From Oceanococcus sp. HetDA_MAG_MS8 (GTDB lineage: Bacteria; Pseudomonadota; Gammaproteobacteria; Nevskiales; Oceanococcaceae): 64,000 bases of DNA. The translations under genes were made by a program, and so were the position numbers. Below, one piece after another: positions 1 through 9,000 of the stretch. Every line of letters starts with the position of its first letter. The stretch's first letter is position 1. The notes below the pieces were generated by a model, which made no database searches, had not been told where the DNA came from, and was given only the letters and a program-made list of their open reading frames with translations. The stretch is from positions 1-64,000 of the forward strand of contig JAHCMK010000002.1 of NCBI GenBank assembly GCA_019192445.1. The letters are read 5' to 3'.

Positions 1-55
1 GTCACGACTTCAACTCAAGGCCTTGCTGGGGGAGTCCATATACGATTTGTTAGGC
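1..55 (-). other. Partial attC site of cassette 2
   Basis: On the minus strand the R''-type core GCCTAAC lies at 55-49. The stop codon TAA of the DUF5677-like gene is inside it, a placement typical of cassettes. The remaining 48 bases run to the window edge, so the matching GTTRRRY end and the palindrome cannot be seen. The call rests on the core sequence, its position right at the gene's end, and the complete attC at 835-933. Confidence 0.6.
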
Positions 56-829
56 CACACCTTGCACTGCCTCCGGCCATTGTTCTCTTGCCGCCTCTAG
101 CTCTGCGTACATTCCGTCGATTTCTTCGGTATGACCGCTATCGACGAACCGATGGAGCATCCCAGAAGTACGGATGAATACCGAATTTGTGAGATTTAGA
201 TGGTGCACTGTACTTTCGATGTCCATGCTTTCATACAGCACAACCTCGACACCATTTTCCGTGGTCCGGAGGTGACGCTCTTCAAGTGTGGCTATGTCGC
301 TATGTGAGTGACCGCATAGGTATGCATACGCCGAGATGTATTCATCCCCACGGTTCGCCATCTCAAAACGCTCAACTATTTGCATTGGCCTGTGGCCTTC
401 CTTTTTCAGTGCTTCGAGTTCGCCGTTTTTCTTTTTCAGAAACTCCCTCAGCGATTCTTTGCCCCCGGAAGCGGATAAGAACCCTTCAGCCTCGGTATTG
501 TGCGCAACCTGCAATACTCGAGTCATCTTCGTGAGATATTCGGCACAAACCGACTTGAAATAGTTTTCGTCCCGAATAGAGTTACACAGGTCGATATCAG
601 CTTCATACATCGACCGAAGAATCAGTGGCACAGCGACAAAACTGTCGTTCTTGGCCAGATGGATGATAGTCGGGCAAAGTTCAATGACCGAAGCGTAAAG
701 ACACATGCAATGGAGATGCTGTCCGCTGCTGCTGTCAAAGCCAACTTCCGGAAGAAGGTTTACGCACCTTCTGTAGTGACGTTCCAGCATTTCGAGCAAG
801 TGGCTGCGGGTTTCCTCCCAGTTGTTCAT
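50..829 (-). CDS. Cassette 2 gene, DUF5677-like protein
   Basis: A 259-residue soluble, largely helical protein. I chose the ATG at 829 rather than the upstream in-frame start at 898. The upstream start lies inside the attC of the previous cassette, while 829 is 6 bases past its R' core. An RSMYEADIDL segment (about residues 72-81) and a later Tyr/Cys/His cluster, YAYLCGHSHSD (about 168-178), resemble the DUF5677 family as I remember it. That family has no settled function and is often met in accessory DNA. The stop codon lies within the next attC core. No signal peptide or membrane segment is evident. Family assignment is from memory of motif style and should be treated as tentative; the cassette placement is firmer. 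Confidence 0.7.
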   Translation of the reverse strand: MNNWEETRSHLLEMLERHYRRCVNLLPEVGFDSSSGQHLHCMCLYASVIELCPTIIHLAKNDSFVAVPLILRSMYEADIDLCNSIRDENYFKSVCAEYLTKMTRVLQVAHNTEAEGFLSASGGKESLREFLKKKNGELEALKKEGHRPMQIVERFEMANRGDEYISAYAYLCGHSHSDIATLEERHLRTTENGVEVVLYESMDIESTVHHLNLTNSVFIRTSGMLHRFVDSGHTEEIDGMYAELEAAREQWPEAVQGVA

Positions 830-834
830 GTGGG

Positions 835-933
835 GCCTAACACCCAAGCTCAGCGGCACTTGCGAGCGGGCGAGGATTGGCGTAGCCAAACGCAGCATGC
901 TCGCAAGTGTCCGACTGGAGCGACCTGTTAGGT
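835..933 (-). other. attC recombination site of cassette 1
   Basis: A 99-bp imperfect palindrome bounded on the minus strand by R'' ACCTAAC (933-927) and R' GTTAGGC (841-835). Inside are near-complementary arms, GCTCGCAAGTG and CACTTGCGAGC. Unpaired single bases occur in only one arm, as expected for the extrahelical bases that IntI reads in the folded bottom strand. The crossover would fall between G and TT of R'. The outer arms GCTC/GAGC and the CAG/CTG steps extend the stem. Confidence 0.85.
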
Positions 934-1014
934 TTCACTTTCAGCTCGCCCAATCTCCTGTGCCCCCCCAACCAGCACATGCCCTCAACGTGACCATACT
1001 CGATCATAACTTCG

Positions 1015-1353
1015 CTACCGGCCACGAACTTTTTCGACTTGGTCGCAGCTTAATGAATTGAGCACAGAAGACCGATAGAAAAAGAGGTTCGCCAAGTAAG
1101 TGAGAAACCCTCCGATGGCTATCACGGTTATAGAGTCGGGCGGATTGGTTTGCATGCAAGCAGCGGAGCCGCTTGAAATGTAAATGGCGAAGATCACATA
1201 GCATGGCCAGGCGTATTTGGGGCTTCGAACGAACTTCACCAGCAGACCATCGCTCACGACCCAGGCGATGCTAACGATGGCGGTGATGAGTAGGGCGTAT
1301 AACGGCCATTCGAGTTCGGCACCTAACATCAAGGATGCGGGTATCGCAGTCAC
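1015..1353 (-). CDS. Cassette 1 gene, small membrane protein
   Basis: A 112-residue protein with three likely membrane segments (about residues 17-33, 47-66 and 74-93) separated by short charged loops, and a polar, basic tail. No family is recognised. The start is uncertain: GTG at 1353 gives the full length, and ATG at about 1326 is the next choice. The same frame stays open upstream to a TAG at 1425-1423. Beyond that TAG it continues as a 38-codon stretch starting with ATG at 1539, just inside the cassette. The original gene may therefore have been longer and later interrupted. It sits 80 bp before the attC and is the cassette nearest the integrase. Confidence 0.5.
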   Translation of the reverse strand: MTAIPASLMLGAELEWPLYALLITAIVSIAWVVSDGLLVKFVRSPKYAWPCYVIFAIYISSGSAACMQTNPPDSITVIAIGGFLTYLANLFFYRSSVLNSLSCDQVEKVRGR

Positions 1354-1804
1354 GAAAGCAGATCCAGCAGCTGCTGTGAATTCGTCAACTGTTTCGTCGC
1401 TAGATACCGCCCCCCCTTGTGACTAATGAACTGCGCGAAGCTGATAGACCACCTTCGGGCTTCTGCACAAGTAGCCCAGGAAATCCCCCGGGTCGGCGAC
1501 TGGCAGGATTAGCGTACCGGGCGAGCAACTCATTTCCATAATGAAACCTAACACCCAATTCGACGCCATAAGTGGCCCGTAGTCTGGGGTGGATGGGGTG
1601 TAGCACGGCGCAAAAAGACGCTCGGGAGTGTCAAAGTGGCTACAACCCCTTGTTTTATCTCAGCTTGCGTTGCTGACGCTTGGCTAACGTCCAGCGAAAA
1701 AGGTTGCGCTAGGGTCTTTTGCATAGGCGTGCCCTCCCGGTCCGCCTTGGTTGTTTTTGTTCGTTATACGTGGGCATGGGTTTAGCTGCAACTGCGAGCT
1801 TGAG
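1354..1804. other. attI region between intI and the first cassette
   Basis: This 450-bp stretch holds the integration point and should hold the promoters of both intI and the array. On the minus strand GTTAGGT lies at 1552-1546, preceded by TTGGGT, the same bases that precede R' in the attC at 835-933. No matching RYYYAAC-type partner with a palindrome is present on the intI side, which fits attI rather than attC. A perfect TTGACA (minus, 1634-1629) faces the cassettes, but I see no good -10 at the right spacing, so the cassette promoter is not assigned. A 38-codon ORF (1423-1539, minus) lies at the start of cassette 1. No LexA box was recognised. Confidence 0.6.
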
Positions 1805-2767
1805 ATGCCGGCGGAGAAATTAGTGGACCAGGTGCGTGCGGAGTGTCGTAAGCGACATTACAGTCGGCGCACCGAGCAGAGCTACGTGAGTTGGTTGGTA
1901 CGCTATGTGCGTTTTCACGGTCTGCGGCATCCAGCGCAAATGGGGAAGGTTGAGGTAGAGGCCTTCTTAACGCACCTTGCTACGAAGCGGCGGGTGGCGG
2001 CCAGTACGCAGAATCAGGCCTTGTGTGCTTTGGTGTTTGCGTACCAATCGGTTCTTGGGCTAGACCTGCCCTGGCTGAGCGATGTCACACGAGCCAAGCG
2101 TCCGGCGCGGTTGCCGGTGGTGCTGTCACGCACGGAGGTGGCTGCGGTGTTGGCGTCTATGCACGGGGTGCATCGCCTTATGGCCGAGCTTCTGTACGGG
2201 GGTGGGTTGCGGTTGATGGAGTGCTTGCGCCTACGCGTGAAAGACATTCACTTTGAACGCGGTGAAATTACGGTACGCAGCGGCAAGGGTGATAAGGACC
2301 GCCGCACGATGTTGCCAAAAACTGCTTCTGCCGCGCTGAGAACACAGTTGGAGCAGGCCCGGGCCATTTGGCAGGGCGACCGTGCAGCGGGCATCCCTGG
2401 GGTTGCGCTGCCGGGAGCATTGAACCGCAAATATCCGCATGCGGGCCAAGAGTTTGGTTGGTTTTGGGTGTTTCCCGATAATCATCTGTCCTTGGACCCG
2501 GTGAGCGGGCTTCGCCGCCGCCATCACCACTATGAGAAGCGTTTGCAGCGGGCTGTGCGCGCTGCCGGCCGTTCCGCAGGATTAGATCAAGCAATCTCTC
2601 CGCATGTGCTGCGCCACTGCTTTGCTACCCACCTTTTGGAGGGTGGCTATGACATTCGCACGGTACAAGAGCTGCTCGGCCATTCTGACGTCAGCACAAC
2701 CATGGTTTACACCCATGTGCTTAATCGTGGTGGCCGCGGAGTGATCAGCCCCCTAGATGGGCTTTGA
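1805..2767 (+). CDS. intI: Integron integrase (tyrosine recombinase)
   Basis: This 320-residue site-specific recombinase inserts and excises cassettes between attI and attC sites. The catalytic set is complete: R136 (in GGGLR), K161, H267 and R270 (in SPHVLRH), H293 (in LGHSD) and nucleophile Y302. Between the core motifs lies an insert of about 25 residues (200-224, including KYPHAGQEF). It is the IntI-specific helix patch that binds extrahelical attC bases and separates IntI from XerC/D. The ATG at 1805 is chosen because it aligns with the usual IntI start; an upstream TTG at 1751 would add 18 atypical residues. The gene looks intact and converges on mutM 43 bp away. A hairpin ATGGGCT-TTG-AGCCCAT overlaps its stop codon. 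Confidence 0.95.
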   Translation: MPAEKLVDQVRAECRKRHYSRRTEQSYVSWLVRYVRFHGLRHPAQMGKVEVEAFLTHLATKRRVAASTQNQALCALVFAYQSVLGLDLPWLSDVTRAKRPARLPVVLSRTEVAAVLASMHGVHRLMAELLYGGGLRLMECLRLRVKDIHFERGEITVRSGKGDKDRRTMLPKTASAALRTQLEQARAIWQGDRAAGIPGVALPGALNRKYPHAGQEFGWFWVFPDNHLSLDPVSGLRRRHHHYEKRLQRAVRAAGRSAGLDQAISPHVLRHCFATHLLEGGYDIRTVQELLGHSDVSTTMVYTHVLNRGGRGVISPLDGL

Positions 2768-2809
2768 GCCCATTGCAGATGCGAGCCCAACGATTTATTC
2801 AGCGCCTTT

Positions 2810-3637
2810 CTACCGCTGGCAACTCGGGCAGAAATAGCTGGCCCGCTGGCCCAGTACTTCGCGGCGGATGGGGGTGCTGCAGCGTTGGCAGGGTTTGTCG
2901 GCTTGTTCGTAGGCGGCAAGTTGCAGGCGGAACCAGCCGGGGCTGCCTTGGGGGTCGACGTAGTCGCGCAAGGTGGTGCCGCCGCGCTGGATGGATTCGG
3001 CCAGCACGGCGCGGATGGCGTCTACCAATGCAGTATAGCGCTTGAGCGAGACTCTTCCGGCCGGGCGGCGGGGGTGAATGCCGGCGGCAAACAAGGCTTC
3101 GGTGGCGTAGATGTTCCCCACGCCCACGACAATGGCCTGATCCATGATGAAGGGCTTCACCGGGCCTTTGCGGCCACGGGAACGCTGGTAGAGATAGGTG
3201 GCGGTGAACTCGGGTGAGAGCGGCTCCGGGCCCAGGCTGGCCAACAAAGGATGCGTGTCGCCCAGGGGTTGCCAGAGCACGCTGCCAAAGCGGCGGGGGT
3301 CGTGCAGGCGCAGCACGCGGCCATCGGCCAGTTCCCAGTCCACGTGGTCATGCTTGCGCAGAGGGGCATCTGGCTCCACCACGCGCAGCTGCCCGCTCAT
3401 CCCGAGGTGCACCAGCATGCTGCCTAGAGGCTGGCCGCTACGGCTGCAATCCAGCAGCAGGTATTTGGCGCGGCGGCGCACGGCATCGATGCTGGCGCCT
3501 TGCAGCAGGGCCGGGAGGTCGTCGGGCACGGGCCAGCGCAGCGCGGCGTTACGCACGGTCATTGCGCGCAGCGTTTGGCCTTCTACCGCAGGCGCGATTC
3601 CGCGCCGGGTGGTTTCCACCTCGGGGAGTTCAGGCAT
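2810..3637 (-). CDS. mutM: Formamidopyrimidine-DNA glycosylase
   Basis: Base-excision repair enzyme that removes 8-oxoguanine and formamidopyrimidines and nicks the abasic site. The mature N-terminus begins PELPEVE, with catalytic Pro2 and Glu3 (counting Met as 1) and Lys58 in the conserved position. The C-terminal zinc finger is complete, with C250, C253, C270 and C273. At 275 residues it is the normal length. It is the last gene of the long minus-strand run, 39 bp after tldD, and faces the integron integrase gene. Confidence 0.97.
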   Translation of the reverse strand: MPELPEVETTRRGIAPAVEGQTLRAMTVRNAALRWPVPDDLPALLQGASIDAVRRRAKYLLLDCSRSGQPLGSMLVHLGMSGQLRVVEPDAPLRKHDHVDWELADGRVLRLHDPRRFGSVLWQPLGDTHPLLASLGPEPLSPEFTATYLYQRSRGRKGPVKPFIMDQAIVVGVGNIYATEALFAAGIHPRRPAGRVSLKRYTALVDAIRAVLAESIQRGGTTLRDYVDPQGSPGWFRLQLAAYEQADKPCQRCSTPIRREVLGQRASYFCPSCQR

Positions 3638-3676
3638 GGTGCTGGGGTGTAGTTGGAGGCTCCGGTCGCAGCCCTG

Positions 3677-5113
3677 TTAGGCGGTGCCGCCGATGGTCAG
3701 GGCATCCACCTTGAGAGTGGGCTGGCCCACACCAACAGGTACGCTCTGGCCATCCTTGCCGCATACGCCAATGCCATCATCCAGGGCCAGGTCATTGCCC
3801 ACCATGCTGATTTTCTCCAGCGTGCGCGGGCCGTTACCGATGAGGGTCATGCCCTTGAGCGGGCGGGTGATCCGGCCTTTTTCGATGCGGTAGGCCTCTG
3901 CGGCGGTGAACACGAAGTTGCCTGAGGTGATGTCTACCTGGCCGCCTTCGAAGTTCTTGGCGTAGATGCCGTCCTCCACGCTGGCAATGATTTCGTCGGG
4001 GTCGTGATCACCCGCTTCCATGAAGGTGTTGGTCATGCGCGGCATGGGCAGATGGGCGAAGCTTTCGCGCCGGCCATTGCCGGTAGCAGCCACGCCAGAG
4101 AGGCGGGCGTTGAGCTTATCCTGCATGTAGCCGCGCAGAATGCCTTTTTCGATAAGCACATTGCGCTGGCCCGGCGTGCCTTCGTCATCCACCGTGAGCG
4201 AGCCACGGCGATCCGGCAAAGAGCCGTCGTCCACCACGGTGACCAAGCTAGAGGCCACTTTTTCGCCCACTCGCCCAGCGTAGACACTGCTTTGCTTGCG
4301 GTTGAAGTCGCCTTCCAGGCCATGCCCCACCGCTTCGTGCAGCAGTACTCCCGGCCAGCCATTGCCCAGAACCACTGGGAAAGTGCCGGCTGGAGCCGGA
4401 TCGGCTTCCAGGCGCAGCAGCGCCAGGCGCACGGCTTCGCGGGCCACTTCGGCCGGCTGCATGCGTTGCAGCAGCTGATCCAGGCCGTAGCGGCCGCCGC
4501 CACCGCTGTGGGCGCTTTCGCGCTGGCCATTGCGCTCCACCACCACGCTCACATTCAAGCGGGTCATGGGGCGGACGTCGGCGGCGAGGGTGCCATCGCT
4601 TTGGGCAATAAGCACATGCTGATGGCTAGCCGCCAGGCTCACATTCACCTGTACCACCGCCGGGTCGGCGGCGCGCGCGGCGGCATCGGCCTCGCGAAGG
4701 GCGGCAATTTTGAGAGTGTCTTCCAGGCTAGTAATGGGGTCGGCGGCGGTGTATAGCGCCGGCACCTCCCGCGCGGCCACCGGCATGGCCTGGCCAGACT
4801 GCCCGCTGCGCGCCAAAGCGACAGCGGTTCCAGCCGCCTGTTCCAAAGCCTGGGGGGTGAGTTCTTCGGTGTAGGCCAGGGCTGCGGTTTCGCCCACGAT
4901 GCCGCGCAGACCCACGCCCTGCTCAATGGAGAAGCTACCGCTTTTCAAGATGCCGTCTTCCAGCATCCAGCCCTGACTGCGCTTGGATTCGAAGAACAAA
5001 TCCGCCGCATCCAGGCCAGGGGCCAGGAGCTGATTCAGACTGCGCTCAATATCCGAGGTGGAGAGCCCACCGGGCTCGAGCAGATGTTGTTGGGCCAGGG
5101 AGAGTGCGTTCAT
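3677..5113 (-). CDS. tldD: Metalloprotease TldD
   Basis: Catalytic half of the TldD/TldE(PmbA) heterodimeric zinc protease, which degrades unfolded peptides and processes modified peptides such as microcin B17 precursor. The metal site is the HEAVGHGLEGD motif in the middle of the protein. The ATG at 5113 (478 residues) aligns with the known TldD start; an upstream ATG at 5143 would add 10 unusual residues. The partner gene pmbA is at 52262-53632. It lies 110 bp downstream of nit in the same direction. Confidence 0.96.
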   Translation of the reverse strand: MNALSLAQQHLLEPGGLSTSDIERSLNQLLAPGLDAADLFFESKRSQGWMLEDGILKSGSFSIEQGVGLRGIVGETAALAYTEELTPQALEQAAGTAVALARSGQSGQAMPVAAREVPALYTAADPITSLEDTLKIAALREADAAARAADPAVVQVNVSLAASHQHVLIAQSDGTLAADVRPMTRLNVSVVVERNGQRESAHSGGGGRYGLDQLLQRMQPAEVAREAVRLALLRLEADPAPAGTFPVVLGNGWPGVLLHEAVGHGLEGDFNRKQSSVYAGRVGEKVASSLVTVVDDGSLPDRRGSLTVDDEGTPGQRNVLIEKGILRGYMQDKLNARLSGVAATGNGRRESFAHLPMPRMTNTFMEAGDHDPDEIIASVEDGIYAKNFEGGQVDITSGNFVFTAAEAYRIEKGRITRPLKGMTLIGNGPRTLEKISMVGNDLALDDGIGVCGKDGQSVPVGVGQPTLKVDALTIGGTA

Positions 5114-5223
5114 ATGCCTAGGATATATGCATTGGGGCGGCATTTCTGCCTACGAATGGGGGTGGCCAGGGGATGCGCGGAGCACCGCGATTTGCCGCTG
5201 TGTCTACCCGTGCAGACCAGGCT

Positions 5224-6051
5224 TCAGACCGTCGGCACACGTCGATGGTTCGCCACCGGAAACCGCTCTCTGAGCGCTTGCAGTTCCTGCAAGTCCAAGG
5301 CCGCAGTGACGACATCGGGCTGATGTCCCGCTTGGGCCAGAATGCGGCCCCAGGGGTCGATAATCATGCTGTGGCCCCAGGTTTGGCGGCCACTGGCGTG
5401 GGTGCCGCATTGGTTACTGGCCACCACATAGCATTGGGTTTCGATGGCCCTGGCCCGCAGCAGCACTTCCCAATGCGCTTGCCCGGTGGTGTAGGTAAAC
5501 GCAGCGGGTACCGCAATCACCTGGGCGCCCAGGTCGCGCAGCGACCAATAATGTTCGGCGAAACGAAGGTCGTAGCACACCGATAAGCCCCATTGCGCGC
5601 CCGCACAGGCCACCACTTGTGCAGGGTTGTCCCCGGGTGCGATGGTGCGCGACTCTTGGTAGCGCTCGCCCTGCCCGGCATCAACATCGAAAAGATGGCG
5701 TTTATCGTAGTAGCCCAGCGGCCGGCCCTTTGCATCACTTACCCAGCAGCGGCTACGCACCCGAGGCGCTTCCTGGGGCAGGCGGCAGTACAAGCTGCCG
5801 GCAATCAAAGCCAGACCAGCCTGCGCGCCCAGCTGCAGCACGCGATCCCGCCATACATAGTCTGGGGGGACGTCGGCGCTGGCGTACTTGTCCTCCTCGG
5901 TACGCCCCATGCACAGCGCATTTTCCGGCAGCACAGCCACCTGGGCCCCCGCCTGTGCAGCCTCAGCCAAAGCCTGCTCCAAAGCCAGCAAGTTGGCTTC
6001 GGGATCAGGGCTGCCATTCCACTGCAGGCCCGCAACTGTCAGCTGTGTCAT
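5224..6051 (-). CDS. Nitrilase-superfamily amidohydrolase
   Basis: A 275-residue carbon-nitrogen hydrolase with the complete catalytic triad: E43 (LPENA), K117 (DKRHLFD) and C159 (SVCYDLRF). The pattern resembles the Nit/NIT1 branch, whose characterised members hydrolyse deaminated glutathione, a repair reaction. That substrate is an inference here. It overlaps the end of yhdP by 4 bp (ATGA), which implies translational coupling. The yhdP-nit-tldD order is common in gammaproteobacteria. Confidence 0.93.
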   Translation of the reverse strand: MTQLTVAGLQWNGSPDPEANLLALEQALAEAAQAGAQVAVLPENALCMGRTEEDKYASADVPPDYVWRDRVLQLGAQAGLALIAGSLYCRLPQEAPRVRSRCWVSDAKGRPLGYYDKRHLFDVDAGQGERYQESRTIAPGDNPAQVVACAGAQWGLSVCYDLRFAEHYWSLRDLGAQVIAVPAAFTYTTGQAHWEVLLRARAIETQCYVVASNQCGTHASGRQTWGHSMIIDPWGRILAQAGHQPDVVTAALDLQELQALRERFPVANHRRVPTV

Positions 6052-9000
6052 TGCACGGGCTCCACAGTGGGGTCGTCGAGTGGCCCTTGAATGCGATAAG
6101 CAATCTGCCCCACTTGATCCAAGGGCTTATCCAGTAGCTCCTGGGCTAACAACAAGAACAAGCCCATCGCCGGCCCACCCAGTACGGTGGCTGCGGCAGT
6201 AAAGCCATGAGAAATACCGGGCAGGATGGTCACCTGCTGGTCTTGCAGGCGCTGCACAAGGTCGACTTCGCCGCGGGCCATCATGCGCAGGGAGGGGCTG
6301 ATGATGCGCAAGTCATCGGTGATGGCTTGGCCTTGGTTGAGGGCATAGCTGCCCTCCAGGGTGTCGAAGCCTAAGCCAGAGTCGGTGACGTCGGAAAAAT
6401 CCAGCAAGAACCGGCGCGGCAAGGCCGTCACACTCAACAGCCCTAGTAAGCGGCCAGCACCGGGTTCCACGCTCACCAAACGGCCATCGCTGAGGTTGAA
6501 TTGAAAATCACCGTCAACGCGCAGCGCGGCCAAGTCCGCCGGCGAAGCCCACGCCAAGGAGCCGTCCAAACGCATGCGCTGGGCGCGAATTCGCCCGGCA
6601 TACCCCATGCCGCGTAGCCAGGGCATGGCGTTGTCGGTGTTCAGCGCGAACTGTAAGGTGTTCTTGGCAGCTTCCCACTGCGTACCCTGGGCGCGCGAAG
6701 GGTCGATTACACGCCCCGACAAACGCAGAGTGGGAGCAGCATCTGCACCCACCCGCAAGGTATCTACCCGGTAGCCCCAGGGCTCACTCACCACGCCCAT
6801 CGTGAGCGGGCCTAGGTCTTCTCCATCTAGCCGAAAACGCGCTATGCGTAGGTCCATGGTGGGCAGTTCAGCGGGCAGCTCCAGCTGTAGAGGTGTGGCG
6901 TCGCCGCTGCTCAGGGCCGTGCCCAAATTCCAGTCCACTTGCTCAAACTGCCCAGCCATGACCAAGTCTTGGTCTTGTTTGGGCGTCACCAACATTTGTC
7001 CGCGCAAGGTGTCACCGCGCAGGTTCACCAGCCAGTTTGCACCGGAGCGCAACACCTGCAAGTCGGTTTGTGGCCAGCTCTGACCGGCCAACTCCAAGGC
7101 GCCAAGGCGCAGGCTCAAGCCGCCAAACTGATCCGTCGTTGAGGCCTCGTCATCCGTGGCCGCGGCTTGCAGCTCGGGCAAGAAGTCCAACCAGGGCTGC
7201 AAAGGGAGCTGCCCCAGCTCGCCATCCACCCACACCCCAGCCGCCGGCGAAGCAGCGACTTGATCGGTGCCAAAGCGTATGGCCAAGCGGGCCTCTGGCC
7301 GGCCCAAGTGCAAGCCATGCAAGGCCAATAAATCGCCATAGGCCAGCTCCAGGCGATGTTCCTCTGGCTTCAGGCTGAGCTCCACCCGTCGCGCGCTCTC
7401 AGCAGTCTTACCCAGCGGCGGGGGAAGCTCCACCGCAACCCCTTTGAGGTCGGAGCGCAAGCTGATGTTGGTATTCGCCGCCCCACCAAACTGTCCTTCA
7501 ACCACCCATTCGCTTGCACCCTGTAAACGTGCCGGCAGCCAATCCGGCAAGGGCCACTGCGCAGGAATATCCGCTGTTTGGGCGCGAGTGGTAGCCCGTA
7601 GCCGGGTGCGACCCGCACTGCGGCTGAGCCGGGCTTGAATGGGCCAGCCCAGCATCTGCGCCTGCATATTCGTGGCTTCCAAGCCTTCGGGGCTGATATT
7701 GAGGGCCCCGCGAATGTTGCGAATGGGTGTGGGCCAATCCCGTAGCTGCAGCTGGGCGTTGTCAACGTCCACCTGTGCCGACCAGCGCCCCCGTCCTTGT
7801 TTACGCAGATCCACCACCAGGTCCAGCTCGCCCTGCATGGGGCCAGACAGGGACATACTCCGGCGCAGGCCTTGGATTTCGTCGGCCACGGGGCTATCGC
7901 CCAAAAGCTGCATTACCCGACCCGCATCGCCGCGAACGCCGGCATTGATTTGCAGCAAGCCCGCGGGTTTAGGGGCCACTTGGGCCTGCACATTATTGAT
8001 CTGCAGCTCCCGTAGCCGGCCTTGAGGCACAGACACCTGGACGGATTTATCGCGGATTTGCACTTGCGCCTGCTCGGCTTGGAGCAGGTCCCAGCCTGGG
8101 GCAAATTGCAGGCTCACCGCATCAAGCTCTAGATCAACCTCGGTGCGTTGCAGCTTGGCCGCCACGCCATTGAGGTGCACCCGACCTTCGCGCAGCTCAC
8201 CGCCTTGGGCAGCCTCATTCAGCCAGTTCTGCAAGCTTTGTGGCCAAATTAATGGGATGAGATTACGCGCGACCCGCACATCCGGACAAAGAAAGCGCAG
8301 GTCCACCTGCCAGCGTCCACTGGCCTCTTGGCTCAAGCGCCCTACCCCGTCGATGGCACTGACGGAATAGGCCAAGTCCGGCACATCCCATTGCAAGCCT
8401 TGGTCGCTCCAGGACCATTGCATGGTGCCGGCCAGACTTTCCATTTCGGTCATCGCGCTGAGCACGGCCGGCCACTCCAGCTGCAGGTCGCGGGAATTGA
8501 TGCTGATGCGCCCGCGTTGACCAGAGCTGCTCACCTCACCATCCACGCCCTCAATGGCCCATTGGTCTCCCCAGCGCACACCCAACCGGGATAGTTGGGC
8601 CACTAATGCCGGACGCGGGGTGCCCATGGTCCAATCCAAGCGCACATCGCTCAGCGCTCCTTGGAGCTCCTGTAACGGAGCTTGCTCAGGCAACCACGCC
8701 GCCACCATAGGGAAGAGATCATCCAGCTGTATCCAGCCCGCCTGCAAACGCAGCCGCGGGCGGTCGCCCAGCAGGTATTCCACCCATAATGCCTGGGTAG
8801 GCCAAGCTCGGGTACCTGTTTCTACCGACCAGGCCTCGCTTTCGACCCGCAGCCGATCGGTCCCTAGGCTGCCGCGCAAGGGCCCTTGTATGCGTAAATC
8901 CAGCGGTCCTTCCGCAACGCTGCTCAAGGCAGCCCGCAGCTGGCCCTGAAAAGGCCAACTGCTGCGGCCATTCTCCCACTCCCGGTCCGCACGTCCCTGC

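Larger units (their letters stand above)
1..2767. mobile_element. Integron end: integrase, attI-like site, two cassettes
   Basis: An integron-type tyrosine recombinase gene on the + strand (1805-2767) is followed upstream, in the opposite direction, by two small genes. These are separated by a palindromic attC-like site (835-933). A second attC begins at base 55 and runs out of the window. This is the standard integron layout: intI divergent from a cassette array in which most genes face away from it. No transposase or mobilisation gene is visible and core gene mutM follows directly, so a sedentary chromosomal integron is the simplest reading. The array very likely continues left of base 1, and its total size cannot be seen. 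Confidence 0.88.

Noticed and set aside
837-1025. A 62-codon minus ORF across the attC
   Set aside because: It runs through the recombination site and overlaps the end of the membrane protein gene. Cassette genes normally end before or at R''.
3673-3683. GTTAGGC at the end of tldD
   Set aside because: It is part of the tldD stop region and has no attC palindrome around it; a chance match.
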